A stretch of DNA of 14,715 nt from Rhodobacteraceae bacterium UBA2553 (GCA_002340515.1 DDMF01000045.1:1-14715); one strand, 5' to 3'. Positions 1-6,949 are shown, numbered from the stretch's first letter. Notes: a model not told the origin generated them from the sequence alone. Numbers and translations are program-made.

Positions 1-1047
1 GGCCGGCGGGGGCAGCATCAGGCGCAATTTCAACCCGTCAGGCGCCGCCTCGGCCAGAAGCGCTTTGGACATCTCGGGGTCATAAGCGGAGTTGCCGGTC
101 AGGTCCACATAGGCCGGTTGATGCGGCGCGTAATGGGTGCCGATCGGTGTGCCAAACCCAAACATTGCACCGTCGATGATTTCCTCGCGGTTGATCGCAT
201 GGGAAATGGCTTTGCGGATGCGCAGATCGCTGAGCATCGGGGCCTTGTTGTTCATCGACAGGATCGTTTCCCCCTCGGTCGAGCCGACGATGACGCGAAA
301 GCGCGGGTCGGCCTCAAACTGGCCAAGGGTTTCAGGCGCGGGGAAGTTCGGAAAGGCGTCGACATCACCCGCCATCACGGCGGCAAAGGCCGCATTGGGG
401 TCTGAGATGAACTTGAATGTCGCGGACGCTAGCGCGGGGGCCGCGCCCCAATAGGCGTCGTTGCGCGTCATGGTCACGTGGTCGCCCTTGGCCCATTCTT
501 TGAAGGTAAATGGCCCGGTGCCGACAGGGTGGGTCGCGGCGTCATTGACGCTTTCGGGTGCCACAATCACCGCGTCCCCCCACGCCATGTTAAAGGCGAA
601 ATTGCCGTTGGGGGCGTCGAGCTTGATCTCCACCGTCAGCGGATCCACGGCCTGAACGCTTTCGATGCCCTTAAACAGCGGCTTTTGCGCGTTGGTGCTG
701 TCTTCGGCCCGTGCGCGGTCCAGCGAAAACACCACGTCATCCGCGTTCATTTCGGTGCCGTCATGAAAGGTTACGCCGCCCCGCAGGGTGAAGGTATAGG
801 TCAGCCCGTCATCAGACACGGACCACGCGCTGGCCAGCCCCGGCATCACGGCGCCATCCGGTCCAAAGCGGGTTAAGCCCTCGTAAATATTGGCATAAAC
901 CACTTCATCAATGGCGGCAGCCGCGCCGCCGGTTGGGTCAAGGTTTGGCGGCTCCAGCACCATGCCAAGGGTGATCGCGTCATTGCCCGCAATTGCGGCG
1001 TTCGCCATCAGCGCAAAGGCGCAGGCGGTGCGTTTGAGATGTGTCAT
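1..1047 (-). CDS. ABC transporter substrate-binding protein, family 5 (peptide/nickel type), 3' end cut by window edge
   Basis: This is the periplasmic ligand-binding component of a peptide-type (Dpp/Opp/Nik) ABC importer. The 349 visible codons stay open to base 1, so roughly the last 150 residues expected for the family are missing. The start is the ATG at 1047, preceded by a strong AGAGGAGG ribosome site (about 1055-1062). An N-terminal signal peptide (MTHLKRT, a hydrophobic stretch, then ANAAIA before GNDA) indicates export, probably by signal peptidase I. The mature part has the family 5 order: a start such as LEPPNLDPT, then NIYEGLTRF, then PGLASAWSVSDDGLTYTFTL and FHDGTEMNADDVVFSLDRA, then VGTGPFTFKEW and later LRIRKAISHAINREEII. 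Permease and ATPase genes would be expected beyond the left edge on the same strand. Family assignment is secure; the ligand cannot be read from sequence. Confidence 0.92.
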   Translation of the reverse strand, partial: MTHLKRTACAFALMANAAIAGNDAITLGMVLEPPNLDPTGGAAAAIDEVVYANIYEGLTRFGPDGAVMPGLASAWSVSDDGLTYTFTLRGGVTFHDGTEMNADDVVFSLDRARAEDSTNAQKPLFKGIESVQAVDPLTVEIKLDAPNGNFAFNMAWGDAVIVAPESVNDAATHPVGTGPFTFKEWAKGDHVTMTRNDAYWGAAPALASATFKFISDPNAAFAAVMAGDVDAFPNFPAPETLGQFEADPRFRVIVGSTEGETILSMNNKAPMLSDLRIRKAISHAINREEIIDGAMFGFGTPIGTHYAPHQPAYVDLTGNSAYDPEMSKALLAEAAPDGLKLRLMLPPPA

Positions 1048-1054
1048 AGAATTC

Positions 1055-1062
1055 CTCCTCTT
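1055..1062 (-). promoter_or_regulatory. Strong ribosome binding site of the solute-binding protein gene
   Basis: Read on the minus strand this is AGAGGAGG, a near-perfect Shine-Dalgarno sequence about 7 bases before the ATG at 1047. It fixes the start of the solute-binding protein gene. The rest of 1048-1173, between this gene and the stop of the permease gene, shows no other clear signal. Confidence 0.7.
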
Positions 1063-1173
1063 GCCCTATTGGGTCCGGCCCAGGGTCTGCCCTCATGAAA
1101 CGCGAGGGGCGCGCGCAAAGCAAGGGGCAGCTGGGGCGCAGGCAGGGGGAACTCTTTGTGCGTTACGTCACAA

Positions 1174-2094
1174 TCAAGTGGCGGGGCGTTTGGCGGGGGG
1201 TGAAAAGCTGACCAAAAGGGCGGCGGAGGTGATTGCAAAAATGCCGACCCAGCCCATCATGCCGGGCAAATGCCCAAAGAAGATCACATCAAAACCAAGC
1301 GCCCAGATAAGGCCCGTAAATTCAAACGGGGCCAGCACCGCTACCGGCGTGCGCGCCATCGCCTCCGTTGCCAAAATATGCCCAATGCCGCCGACAATTC
1401 CCGCCAGTGCAAGCCATGCAAACATGCTCCAATCCAGCGTCACCCAGCCAAACGGCAGGGTCATCATCCCGCCAAGGGCTGAAATCACCGCAAAGGAAAA
1501 CGCAATGGTGGACGGGCGTTCGGTAAAGGTCATGCGCCGCACATGCACCCGCATAAACGCCATCGTCAGAGCAAATCCCAACCCCGCCGCCATGCCGATC
1601 AACGCGCCTTCGCCGGGCAGGGAAAATGCCTCCCACAACATGGCGAGCATGCCTGCAAATGAGATGCCGATGGCGACTAAAACAGTGCGGGTCAGGGTCT
1701 CGCCCAGCAAGATCACCGCCAAGGGAAGCGCCAGAATCGGCGCGAGATAGGCCAGCGCCTGGGCATTTGCGACCGGTAGATAGGCGAGGGACAGAAAGGA
1801 CAAAGCCATTGAAATCGCACCAAAAACCCCTCGGGTCAGGTGCAACATCGGGCGGCGTGTGGTCAGTGCGTGGGGAAATTCGTGGCGGATCATCATATAG
1901 ATCACAATCGGCCCAATGGCGAAAAACGACCGCAAAAACATGATCTGCCCCACCGGCACCTCATCCGCCACCGAATGAATGGCCGCCGACATGCCGGTCA
2001 TTAAAAAGACCGCAGACAGGCGCAGCAAAATTCCCTGCATCTGGGTGCGGCGTTCACAGTGTTGGGTGGGTTGGAGGTTCACATTGCTGGACAT
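1174..2094 (-). CDS. EamA/DMT-family transporter (10-helix permease)
   Basis: An inner-membrane permease of the drug/metabolite transporter superfamily, whose members export or import small metabolites. The 306-residue product is almost entirely hydrophobic helices separated by short basic loops. It shows the internal duplication of EamA proteins: the first half has VPVGQIMFLRSFFAIGP and LAYLPVANAQALAYLAPILALPLA, and the second half has ATEAMARTPVAVLAPFEFTGLIWALGF. These passages resemble the subgroup common in Rhodobacterales. The open frame extends upstream to 2184, but a TTGACA box at 2124-2129 lies inside that extension, so a start at 2094 (MSSNVNLQ) or at 2040 (MQGILLRL, matching the usual DMT N-terminus) is more likely. 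Neither has a clear Shine-Dalgarno. The gene is divergent from panB. Substrate unknown. Confidence 0.88.
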   Translation of the reverse strand: MSSNVNLQPTQHCERRTQMQGILLRLSAVFLMTGMSAAIHSVADEVPVGQIMFLRSFFAIGPIVIYMMIRHEFPHALTTRRPMLHLTRGVFGAISMALSFLSLAYLPVANAQALAYLAPILALPLAVILLGETLTRTVLVAIGISFAGMLAMLWEAFSLPGEGALIGMAAGLGFALTMAFMRVHVRRMTFTERPSTIAFSFAVISALGGMMTLPFGWVTLDWSMFAWLALAGIVGGIGHILATEAMARTPVAVLAPFEFTGLIWALGFDVIFFGHLPGMMGWVGIFAITSAALLVSFSPPAKRPAT

Positions 2095-2129
2095 GATAGC
2101 GCTATCGCAGCTTGACCAAAGCCTGTCAA
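2095..2129 (-). promoter_or_regulatory. Putative promoter and palindromic operator of the DMT permease gene
   Basis: On the minus strand a perfect -35 hexamer TTGACA (2129-2124) is followed, after 17 bases, by a weak -10 GATAGC (2106-2101). This would start transcription near 2094, at or next to the ATG. The -10 is one half of a perfect 12-bp palindrome, GATAGCGCTATC (2095-2106), so a dimeric regulator bound there would cover the -10 and start point. The hexamer and palindrome are read directly; promoter and operator function is inference. Confidence 0.4.
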
Positions 2130-2162
2130 ACGCCACGTCGCGCCAATCACCCCACGTGCCCT

Positions 2163-2191
2163 TTGATTTTCTGCGATGCAGCATCTATATT
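2163..2191 (+). promoter_or_regulatory. Putative sigma-70 promoter of panBC
   Basis: TTGATT (2163-2168) and TATATT (2186-2191) are separated by 17 bases, matching the sigma-70 consensus at 4 of 6 and 5 of 6 positions. Transcription would begin near 2198, giving a leader of about 55 bases before the panB start at 2253. The panB ribosome site GGAGGGG lies just upstream of that start. The promoter is back-to-back with the one proposed for the divergent permease gene. Confidence 0.5.
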
Positions 2192-2252
2192 GCGGCCGCG
2201 AATGGGACCTTGTGTCCGCATAAGATCAAGACACCCGACGGGAGGGGTATCA

Positions 2253-3074
2253 ATGTCTGTAACAGCCAAGCAGGTGGCGCTGACGCCATCAAACATACGC
2301 GACATGAAGGGCGGCGATCCGATTGTGACGCTGACGGCCTATACCACGCCGGTGGCGCAGATGATGAATGATCACGTCGATGTGGTGCTGGTCGGCGACA
2401 GCGTGGGCATGGTGCTGCACGGTTTGCCCGACACGCTGGGTGTGACGATGGAGATGATGTGCCTGCATGGGGCCGCGGTGCGCCGGGGCCTGACCCGCCC
2501 GATGATGGTCATCGACATGCCCTTTGGCAGCTATGAAGAAAGCCCCGCCGAGGCGTTTCGCAATGCCGCCCGTTTGATGCGGGAAACCGGTGCGGATGCG
2601 GTGAAACTTGAGGGTGGCGTGACAATGGCCGACACCATCCGCTTTCTCACCGCGCGGTCCATTCCTGTCATGGCCCACATCGGGTTGACGCCACAGGCGA
2701 TCAACACGCTGGGCGGATACAAAGTGCAAGGGCGCGGCGAGGATCGCACCCGCGTGATGGCGGACGCCAAAGCGGTGGAAAAGGCGGGGGCGTTTTCAGT
2801 CGTTTTGGAAAAAACACCCGAAGGCCTGTCGGATGAGATTACAAAGGCGCTGTCGATCCCAACCATTGGCATCGGGGCCTCCGCCGGATGTGACGGACAG
2901 GTCTTGGTGGTGGATGATATGCTGGGGTTGTTCACGGCGTTCAAACCGAAATTTGTCAAGAGATTTGGGACATTAGGCGTGGACGGCGAGGATGCGATCA
3001 AGGCATATGCGACTGAGGTTCGGGCGCGCAGCTTTCCTGGCCCCGAACATGTATTTGCTGATGAGGCGCCCTAA
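2253..3074 (+). CDS. panB: 3-methyl-2-oxobutanoate hydroxymethyltransferase (ketopantoate hydroxymethyltransferase)
   Basis: First committed step of pantothenate synthesis: transfers a hydroxymethyl group from 5,10-methylenetetrahydrofolate to 2-oxoisovalerate, giving ketopantoate, in the cytosol. The 273-residue length is normal for the family. Expected active-site positions are present: Asp49 in LVGDSVGMV and Asp88 in MVIDMPFGSY (magnesium ligands), Glu120 in AVKLEGG, and the general-base candidate Glu186 in VVLEKTPE. Also typical are AHIGLTPQ, TIGIGAS, and GQVLVVDDMLG near the C-terminus. The start at 2253 (MSVTAKQV) is chosen because a strong GGAGGGG precedes it by a few bases; the frame is open further upstream, to 2112, but that stretch has no PanB character. 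panC follows on the same strand, so the two form a panBC operon. No separate reductase (panE) gene is in the window. Confidence 0.97.
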   Translation: MSVTAKQVALTPSNIRDMKGGDPIVTLTAYTTPVAQMMNDHVDVVLVGDSVGMVLHGLPDTLGVTMEMMCLHGAAVRRGLTRPMMVIDMPFGSYEESPAEAFRNAARLMRETGADAVKLEGGVTMADTIRFLTARSIPVMAHIGLTPQAINTLGGYKVQGRGEDRTRVMADAKAVEKAGAFSVVLEKTPEGLSDEITKALSIPTIGIGASAGCDGQVLVVDDMLGLFTAFKPKFVKRFGTLGVDGEDAIKAYATEVRARSFPGPEHVFADEAP

Positions 3075-3135
3075 AATGACCGGTGAAATGAGCCTCAATG
3101 AAAGCCCAGAAATGATCCATAAAATGAGCCATGAC

Positions 3136-3972
3136 ATGAAAATCGTTCGCACCAAAGACGAATTGCGCACTCTGCGCCGCCGTTGGATTTTCAAGGGTGA
3201 AAAAGTGGCTGTTGTGCCCACCATGGGCGCGCTTCACGCGGGGCATTTGTCTTTGGTTGAGGCGGCAAAAGCCTCGGCCGATCGGGTGATTGTCACGATT
3301 TTTGTGAACCCAAAACAGTTCAACAACCCCGATGATTTGACCGGCTATCCGCGCACCGAGGATGAGGATGCCGCCAAGCTTGCGCCCTACGGAATTGACG
3401 CGCTTTACGTGCCCACGCCGGACCAGATTTACCCCGAGGGTTTTGCCACAAATGTGCGTGTCTCGGGCCTGACCGAAGACCTTGAGGGCGCGCATCGTCC
3501 GGGTCATTTCGACGGGGTGGCCACCGTGGTGTCAAAACTGTTTTTGCAATCGCGCGCCGACGTCGCCTATTTCGGGCAGAAAGACTATCAACAGCTGTTG
3601 CTGGTCACCCGTCTGTCGCGGGATCTGGACATTGAGACCGAAGTGGTTGGTTGCCCCACGGTGCGCGAGGCGGACGGTCTTGCCATGTCCTCACGCAACG
3701 TGCGCTTGTCGGCCCAGCAGCGTGCCATTGCGCCAGCGCTGAAGGCCGAAATGGACCGCGCGGCAGAGGCCATTCGCCGAGGGGCTGATATGCGTGTGGT
3801 TCTGGACAGTGCCAAACAGCAGATCAAAACCGCTGGCTATGACACCGTCGAATATCTTGAACTGCGCGACGCGGAAACACTGGCGCCCGTCACCGATCTG
3901 TCCCGTCCCACACGGTTGTTGGCGGCGGCGATGTTGGGGGATGTTCGGTTGATTGATAACATCGCGGTGTGA
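3136..3972 (+). CDS. panC: Pantothenate synthetase (pantoate--beta-alanine ligase)
   Basis: Condenses pantoate with beta-alanine, using ATP through a pantoyl-adenylate intermediate, to make pantothenate in the cytosol. The 278-residue product has the nucleotidylyltransferase signatures: a HIGH-type motif in VPTMGALHAGHLSLVE (His34, His37), IFVNPKQF, EGAHRPGHFDGVATVV, FGQKDYQQ (147-153), and a KMSKS-like loop in GLAMSSRN (182-188). The start at 3136 (MKIVRTKDEL) lines up with the first residue of characterised PanC proteins. It lacks a good ribosome site, however. An in-frame ATG at 3076, one base after the panB stop and about nine bases after GAGG, would add 20 residues and give tight coupling, so the start is uncertain. 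Function is secure. Confidence 0.95.
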   Translation: MKIVRTKDELRTLRRRWIFKGEKVAVVPTMGALHAGHLSLVEAAKASADRVIVTIFVNPKQFNNPDDLTGYPRTEDEDAAKLAPYGIDALYVPTPDQIYPEGFATNVRVSGLTEDLEGAHRPGHFDGVATVVSKLFLQSRADVAYFGQKDYQQLLLVTRLSRDLDIETEVVGCPTVREADGLAMSSRNVRLSAQQRAIAPALKAEMDRAAEAIRRGADMRVVLDSAKQQIKTAGYDTVEYLELRDAETLAPVTDLSRPTRLLAAAMLGDVRLIDNIAV

Positions 3973-3983
3973 GGCAGGGAAGG

Positions 3984-4048
3984 GAGGGGCGCTGCCCCTC
4001 GACCTGCGGTCTCACCCCGGGATATTGGGAACAAGAAAAAAGAGCGGG
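3984..4048 (+). repeat. Post-stop hairpin/GGGATATT-ACAAGAAAA motif, copy 1
   Basis: Just after the panC stop, GAGGGGC (3984-3990) and GCCCCTC (3994-4000) form a perfect 7-bp hairpin with a GCT loop. A second mini-hairpin follows, GACC-TGC-GGTC (4001-4011), and then CCCCGGGATATTGGGAACAAG and a run of A. The same order recurs after the stop at 8193 and, without the large hairpin, after 13594. I read it as a dispersed 3'-end element; whether it terminates transcription is unknown because no T-run follows the stem directly. Confidence 0.6.
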
Positions 4049-4085
4049 AGCCGTTTTTGCCCCATTTTTTAGCCTGTGCAAAACA

Positions 4086-4164
4086 TTAAACAGTTTAAAC
4101 TTTGCGGATTTGGCCCTGTAAACAGTTTAAAGTTTCGGGTTTCAAATCTTTAAACTGTTTACAG
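4086..4164. repeat. Three evenly spaced TAAACAGTTTAAA elements, two forming a perfect 17-bp inverted repeat
   Basis: TAAACAGTTTAAA occurs at 4087-4099 and 4119-4131 on the plus strand, and inverted at 4149-4161. Centre-to-centre spacing is 32 and 30 bp, close to three helical turns. Copies two and three extend to CTGTAAACAGTTTAAAG (4116-4132) and its exact reverse complement (4148-4164), separated by 15 bases. Each element is itself nearly palindromic (TTAAAC-A-GTTTAA in copy one). The cluster lies between two convergent genes, is far more AT-rich than its surroundings, and is not explained by any coding sequence. Confidence 0.75.
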
Positions 4165-4169
4165 TTTTT
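4116..4169 (+). terminator. Possible intrinsic terminator downstream of panC
   Basis: The 17-bp inverted repeat (4116-4132 with 4148-4164, loop 15 bases) is followed immediately by TTTTT (4165-4169). That is the layout of a rho-independent terminator for transcripts from panBC. The stem is unusually AT-rich, which argues for a protein-binding role instead; both readings remain open. Confidence 0.35.
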
Positions 4170-4188
4170 GGTTGGCAAGGAGGCGGCG

Positions 4189-5469
4189 TTAAAGCAGCTC
4201 TTCCAGCACCAATGCCATCACGCCCGCGCTGTCGATCATGTCCTGAACCCCGACCCATTCATCCGGTTGATGCGCCAAATCCAGAATGCCCGGCCCATAC
4301 GCGATGCAGTTTTTCAGCTTGCCGATCCGGTCGATATGTTTTTGGTCATAGGTGCCCGGGCTGACCACATATGAGGGCTGCCTGCCCAGTACTTTTTCGA
4401 TGGCAGCGGCGGTGGTTTTGACCACGGGCGCGTCCTGGTCTGTCATGCTTGGGATCACCTCATGCATGTCAGCAATTTCATAGTCAAAACTGGGCCGTTC
4501 TGCTTTGATTTTCGCCAGCATTCGGTGAACTTCGGCCTTCACTTCCACCAGATCCTCTTCGATTAAAAAGCGCCGGTCGATCACGATGCGACAGCGATCA
4601 GCGACGCAGGGGGCGGGCAGGCCGGTAAAGCCTTCGGGCTGTTCGGCTTCGCCGCCATGGATTGAATTGACGTTGAGGGTGGATTGTTTGGCCCCATCCG
4701 GCACAACCGGCATTTCCGTGTGTTTTGAGGCCAGTAGCGGATAAAGGTAGGTCTCCATCTCTTCCAGAACGGCGCCCATATGGCGAATGGCGCTGTCGCC
4801 GAGAAACGGCATAGACCCATGGGCGATGCGCCCTTTGGTTTCAATTTCTGCCCACCAGACCCCGCGATGGCCAAGGCAAATCCGGTCTTTGTTCAATGGC
4901 TCGGGGATGATCACATGCTGCACGCGGTCGGGGTCGAAATAGCCCTTTTCGGCGAGGTAGGCGACACCGCCATAGCCGCCGCTTTCCTCATCCGCCGTGG
5001 CGGATATTTCAACGGCCCCTTTGTGGTTTGGATAGAGGTGGATGAACGCCTCTGCGGCGATAATAGACGCGGCCAATCCGCCCTTCATGTCACAGGCCCC
5101 ACGACCATAAATCTTGCCGTCTTCAAGCTCGCCGCCAAAGGGATCTTTGGTCCAACCATGGCCGACCTCAACCACATCATGGTGTGAATTGAAATGCACG
5201 CAGTCACCCGGCGCACCGCCTTCGTGACGGGCCATGACGTTCCAACGGGGAAATTCGGTGCAATCCCCCGGCGTGCCCTCAGCCCGGATCAATTCTACCT
5301 TAAATCCTTGTTTTCCCAAGCGTTCTGCCACAAAGGAACAGATCCGGCGATAGTCGCGACCCGGAGGATTCAGGGTCGGAATGCGGATCAATTCCTGGGT
5401 CAGCGCGATAAGGTCATCACGGCGCGCGGCAATTTCGGTCAACAGCGGGTGGGGCGTTTGGTCAGTCAT
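4189..5469 (-). CDS. M20-family metallopeptidase/deacylase (ArgE/DapE-like)
   Basis: A cytosolic, probably di-zinc, amidohydrolase that removes an acyl or aminoacyl group from an amino-acid-type substrate. The 426-residue length is typical of the ArgE/DapE-like group. Catalytic landmarks are intact: His96 and Asp98 in NSHHDVVEVG, the bridging Asp127 in YGRGACDMKGG, general base Glu161 and ligand Glu162 in ATADEESGG, ligand Glu190 in IIPEP, His217 in RIAHGSMP, and ligand His400 in DLAHQPDEW. The dimerisation domain lies between about residues 205 and 320. The start MTDQTPHPLL is the natural N-terminus, though CACCCC before it offers no ribosome site. It converges on panC and stands alone on its strand, which gives no clue to the substrate; acetylornithine, succinyl-diaminopimelate or another N-acyl amino acid are all possible. 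Confidence 0.9.
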   Translation of the reverse strand: MTDQTPHPLLTEIAARRDDLIALTQELIRIPTLNPPGRDYRRICSFVAERLGKQGFKVELIRAEGTPGDCTEFPRWNVMARHEGGAPGDCVHFNSHHDVVEVGHGWTKDPFGGELEDGKIYGRGACDMKGGLAASIIAAEAFIHLYPNHKGAVEISATADEESGGYGGVAYLAEKGYFDPDRVQHVIIPEPLNKDRICLGHRGVWWAEIETKGRIAHGSMPFLGDSAIRHMGAVLEEMETYLYPLLASKHTEMPVVPDGAKQSTLNVNSIHGGEAEQPEGFTGLPAPCVADRCRIVIDRRFLIEEDLVEVKAEVHRMLAKIKAERPSFDYEIADMHEVIPSMTDQDAPVVKTTAAAIEKVLGRQPSYVVSPGTYDQKHIDRIGKLKNCIAYGPGILDLAHQPDEWVGVQDMIDSAGVMALVLEELL

Positions 5470-5584
5470 GGGGTGACGTTAGGCGGGAATTTCGCAACAG
5501 ACAATGGGCGCTGTGATCCAGAATGCGGTGCATAAGCCTTTGCCGAAAATCCATAATATCTGCGCCCTTTTGCCTAGGCCCCCT

Positions 5585-5591
5585 CTTGAAA
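5585..5591 (+). promoter_or_regulatory. CTTGAAA box upstream of the AAA+/coiled-coil gene train (possible heat-shock sigma -35)
   Basis: The 209 bases between the divergent M20 gene and the coiled-coil gene must hold the promoter of the long gene train. The only strong match I see is CTTGAAA at 5585-5591, identical to the -35 heptamer recognised by RpoH-type sigma factors. The -10 side is less clear; the AT-rich stretch ACTTAATGTTATT at 5611-5623 is the candidate. This would imply stress induction, but it rests on one heptamer. Confidence 0.25.
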
Positions 5592-5678
5592 TCGCGCTAC
5601 ACTCGCGCCAACTTAATGTTATTGGGATTAACTTTCGCGTTGCAAGGTGAATGGGCAGGGCGAGACAGAGGAGGTTTT

Positions 5679-6755
5679 ATGTCGAAATTCGAGACACAGC
5701 TGCGTGAAAGTCAGACTCAGGTCGCTGAGGCGCAATCCAAGATTTCAGAGCTGACCACGCGCATTGAAACCGCGCGATCCAAGATGAAATCCGGCGAGGA
5801 TGTGTCGATCGATATTGAGAACGCATCCCTTGAAGATGTGCACGCCCACACCGAAGCGATGAACGCAAATATTGCCGAACTAATCATGGGGCTGGACGAT
5901 GTGACCGCCGGATTTAGTTCGGAATTTGAACAGCTTAGGTCAAAAACGGGCTGGGAGGCTTTCATCGGCATTTTTGCCAGTGGCAAGTCGGAGATGATGC
6001 GGCAAGAGCGTCTGCGCTCGGCGTCTATCGACGACAAACTGCAGGAATTGATCGGGCAATCGGACACAATTGTGCGCCTTTTGGAAGGGCAATTGAATGT
6101 GCTAAATGAGCAGAAAGACAAGGTTGGGACCAACCTGTCTGAGACCTTGGACGACCGCGAATTTACTGTGAAAGACCTTGAAACTGTCCGGGCGGAAATC
6201 CTGAGCTTGGACCCCAAAATCATCACGCTTGAAGGCAAGATCGCCAATGAAACGGATGCCGCTGCGCGTACAGCGTTGGAGACGGAACTTGCAGATTTGA
6301 ACAAGCAATACAATGGCTTGGTTCAGGACGAACAGGTGAAGCTGGCGAAATCGCAAACGCTGGAGCGCTATATTGAGAAGGGTAAAACCTGGGTGGATTC
6401 GTTGCAAAACCAAGCGGCGACCCAGATGGTGCTGATCAACAAATTGCAGACCGACACCAAGCAACGTGTGGTGCTGTATGATGCGCTGACCAAATCGCTG
6501 AAAACCGCGCAACAACAAGACGTTGCGCACCGGATCAACGAAATTGGCGTCGAGACCGACAAAGAAGCACAGGCGGCGATGGCGGCGATTGGCACAGCGA
6601 CGAACCAGCGCATGGCCGACATGATGGAAGCCCACGAAGATCAGATGGTGTTTGCCCGTGACGTGCTGGAAGCCAAAGCCAAAGCGGATGAACGTTTTGC
6701 GCGCCGGTTTGCGGCGATTGTCGAGAAGCATGACAAGAATGCGTATGGGGGGTGA
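5679..6755 (+). CDS. Soluble coiled-coil protein, first gene of the train (distant TelA-like pattern)
   Basis: 358 residues, almost entirely charged amphipathic helix with no signal peptide or membrane segment. Long coiled-coil stretches run at about 5-75, 115-235 and 240-345, interrupted by a short aromatic/glycine patch, GWEAFIGIFASGK (91-103). That patch followed by a DKLQELIGQSDTIVRLLEGQ segment, with a later AATQMVLINKLQ segment, recalls TelA/KlaA toxic-anion-resistance proteins in layout; I regard this as a weak resemblance, not an assignment. The start at 5679 is fixed by AGAGGAGG at 5667-5674. The C-terminus ends Tyr-Gly-Gly on a run of six G directly before the stop, and the next gene starts within three bases. 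Probable role: scaffold or partner for the AAA+ ATPase encoded downstream. Confidence 0.85.
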   Translation: MSKFETQLRESQTQVAEAQSKISELTTRIETARSKMKSGEDVSIDIENASLEDVHAHTEAMNANIAELIMGLDDVTAGFSSEFEQLRSKTGWEAFIGIFASGKSEMMRQERLRSASIDDKLQELIGQSDTIVRLLEGQLNVLNEQKDKVGTNLSETLDDREFTVKDLETVRAEILSLDPKIITLEGKIANETDAAARTALETELADLNKQYNGLVQDEQVKLAKSQTLERYIEKGKTWVDSLQNQAATQMVLINKLQTDTKQRVVLYDALTKSLKTAQQQDVAHRINEIGVETDKEAQAAMAAIGTATNQRMADMMEAHEDQMVFARDVLEAKAKADERFARRFAAIVEKHDKNAYGG

Positions 6756-6757
6756 AA

Positions 6758-6949
6758 ATGAACTCTAAGGTTTTGCGCTTTGCAACCGCAATGGTTCTAA
6801 CGATTATTTTCGCCTTTTTTTGTAAGAATTTTCTCTCACCTTTTTTTGGTGCCGGTTGGGGGGAATTGGCTCTCGGGGTAATCATAGGCTTGTTCGCCGC
6901 TGGCACGGTTCGAACGTTGGATCGCATATGGGTTATTGAGGATGAGTGA
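6758..6949 (+). CDS. Small two-helix membrane protein (63 aa)
   Basis: An unrecognised small inner-membrane protein. Two hydrophobic segments are visible, about residues 8-26 (with an FAFFCKNF edge) and 36-53 (ELALGVIIGLFAAGTV), joined by a short Pro/Gly turn, with an acidic WVIEDE tail. The ATG at 6758 lies two bases after the stop of the coiled-coil gene. An in-frame GTG at 6752 overlaps that stop and would add two residues. The G-run before it may serve as a weak ribosome site, so translation is probably coupled to the upstream gene. The gene carries two T7 runs (6815-6821, 6841-6847) and is AT-richer than its neighbours. It may anchor the coiled-coil protein to the membrane; that is inference from adjacency. 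Confidence 0.7.
   Translation: MNSKVLRFATAMVLTIIFAFFCKNFLSPFFGAGWGELALGVIIGLFAAGTVRTLDRIWVIEDE

Noticed and set aside
911..1750. Long plus-strand open frame of 279 codons
   Set aside because: Antisense to the solute-binding protein start and to the clear DMT permease; the product is low-complexity and Pro/Arg-rich, as expected of a shadow frame.
2112..2252. 47-residue N-terminal extension of PanB
   Set aside because: It would cover the promoter and the GGAGGGG ribosome site, and PanB proteins begin near the 2253 Met.
4028..4055. GGAAC...CGTT pair resembling an EcfG general-stress promoter
   Set aside because: The spacer is 19 bases, outside the usual 16-17, and GGAAC belongs to the recurring post-stop motif; no plus-strand gene follows.
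4086..4164. CRISPR-like array
   Set aside because: Only three 13-base units, one inverted, with spacers under 20 bases and no cas genes; better described as a phased palindromic element.
5523..5678. N-terminal extension of the coiled-coil protein
   Set aside because: AGAGGAGG sits right before the 5679 ATG, and the upstream codons encode a non-helical sequence unlike the rest of the protein.
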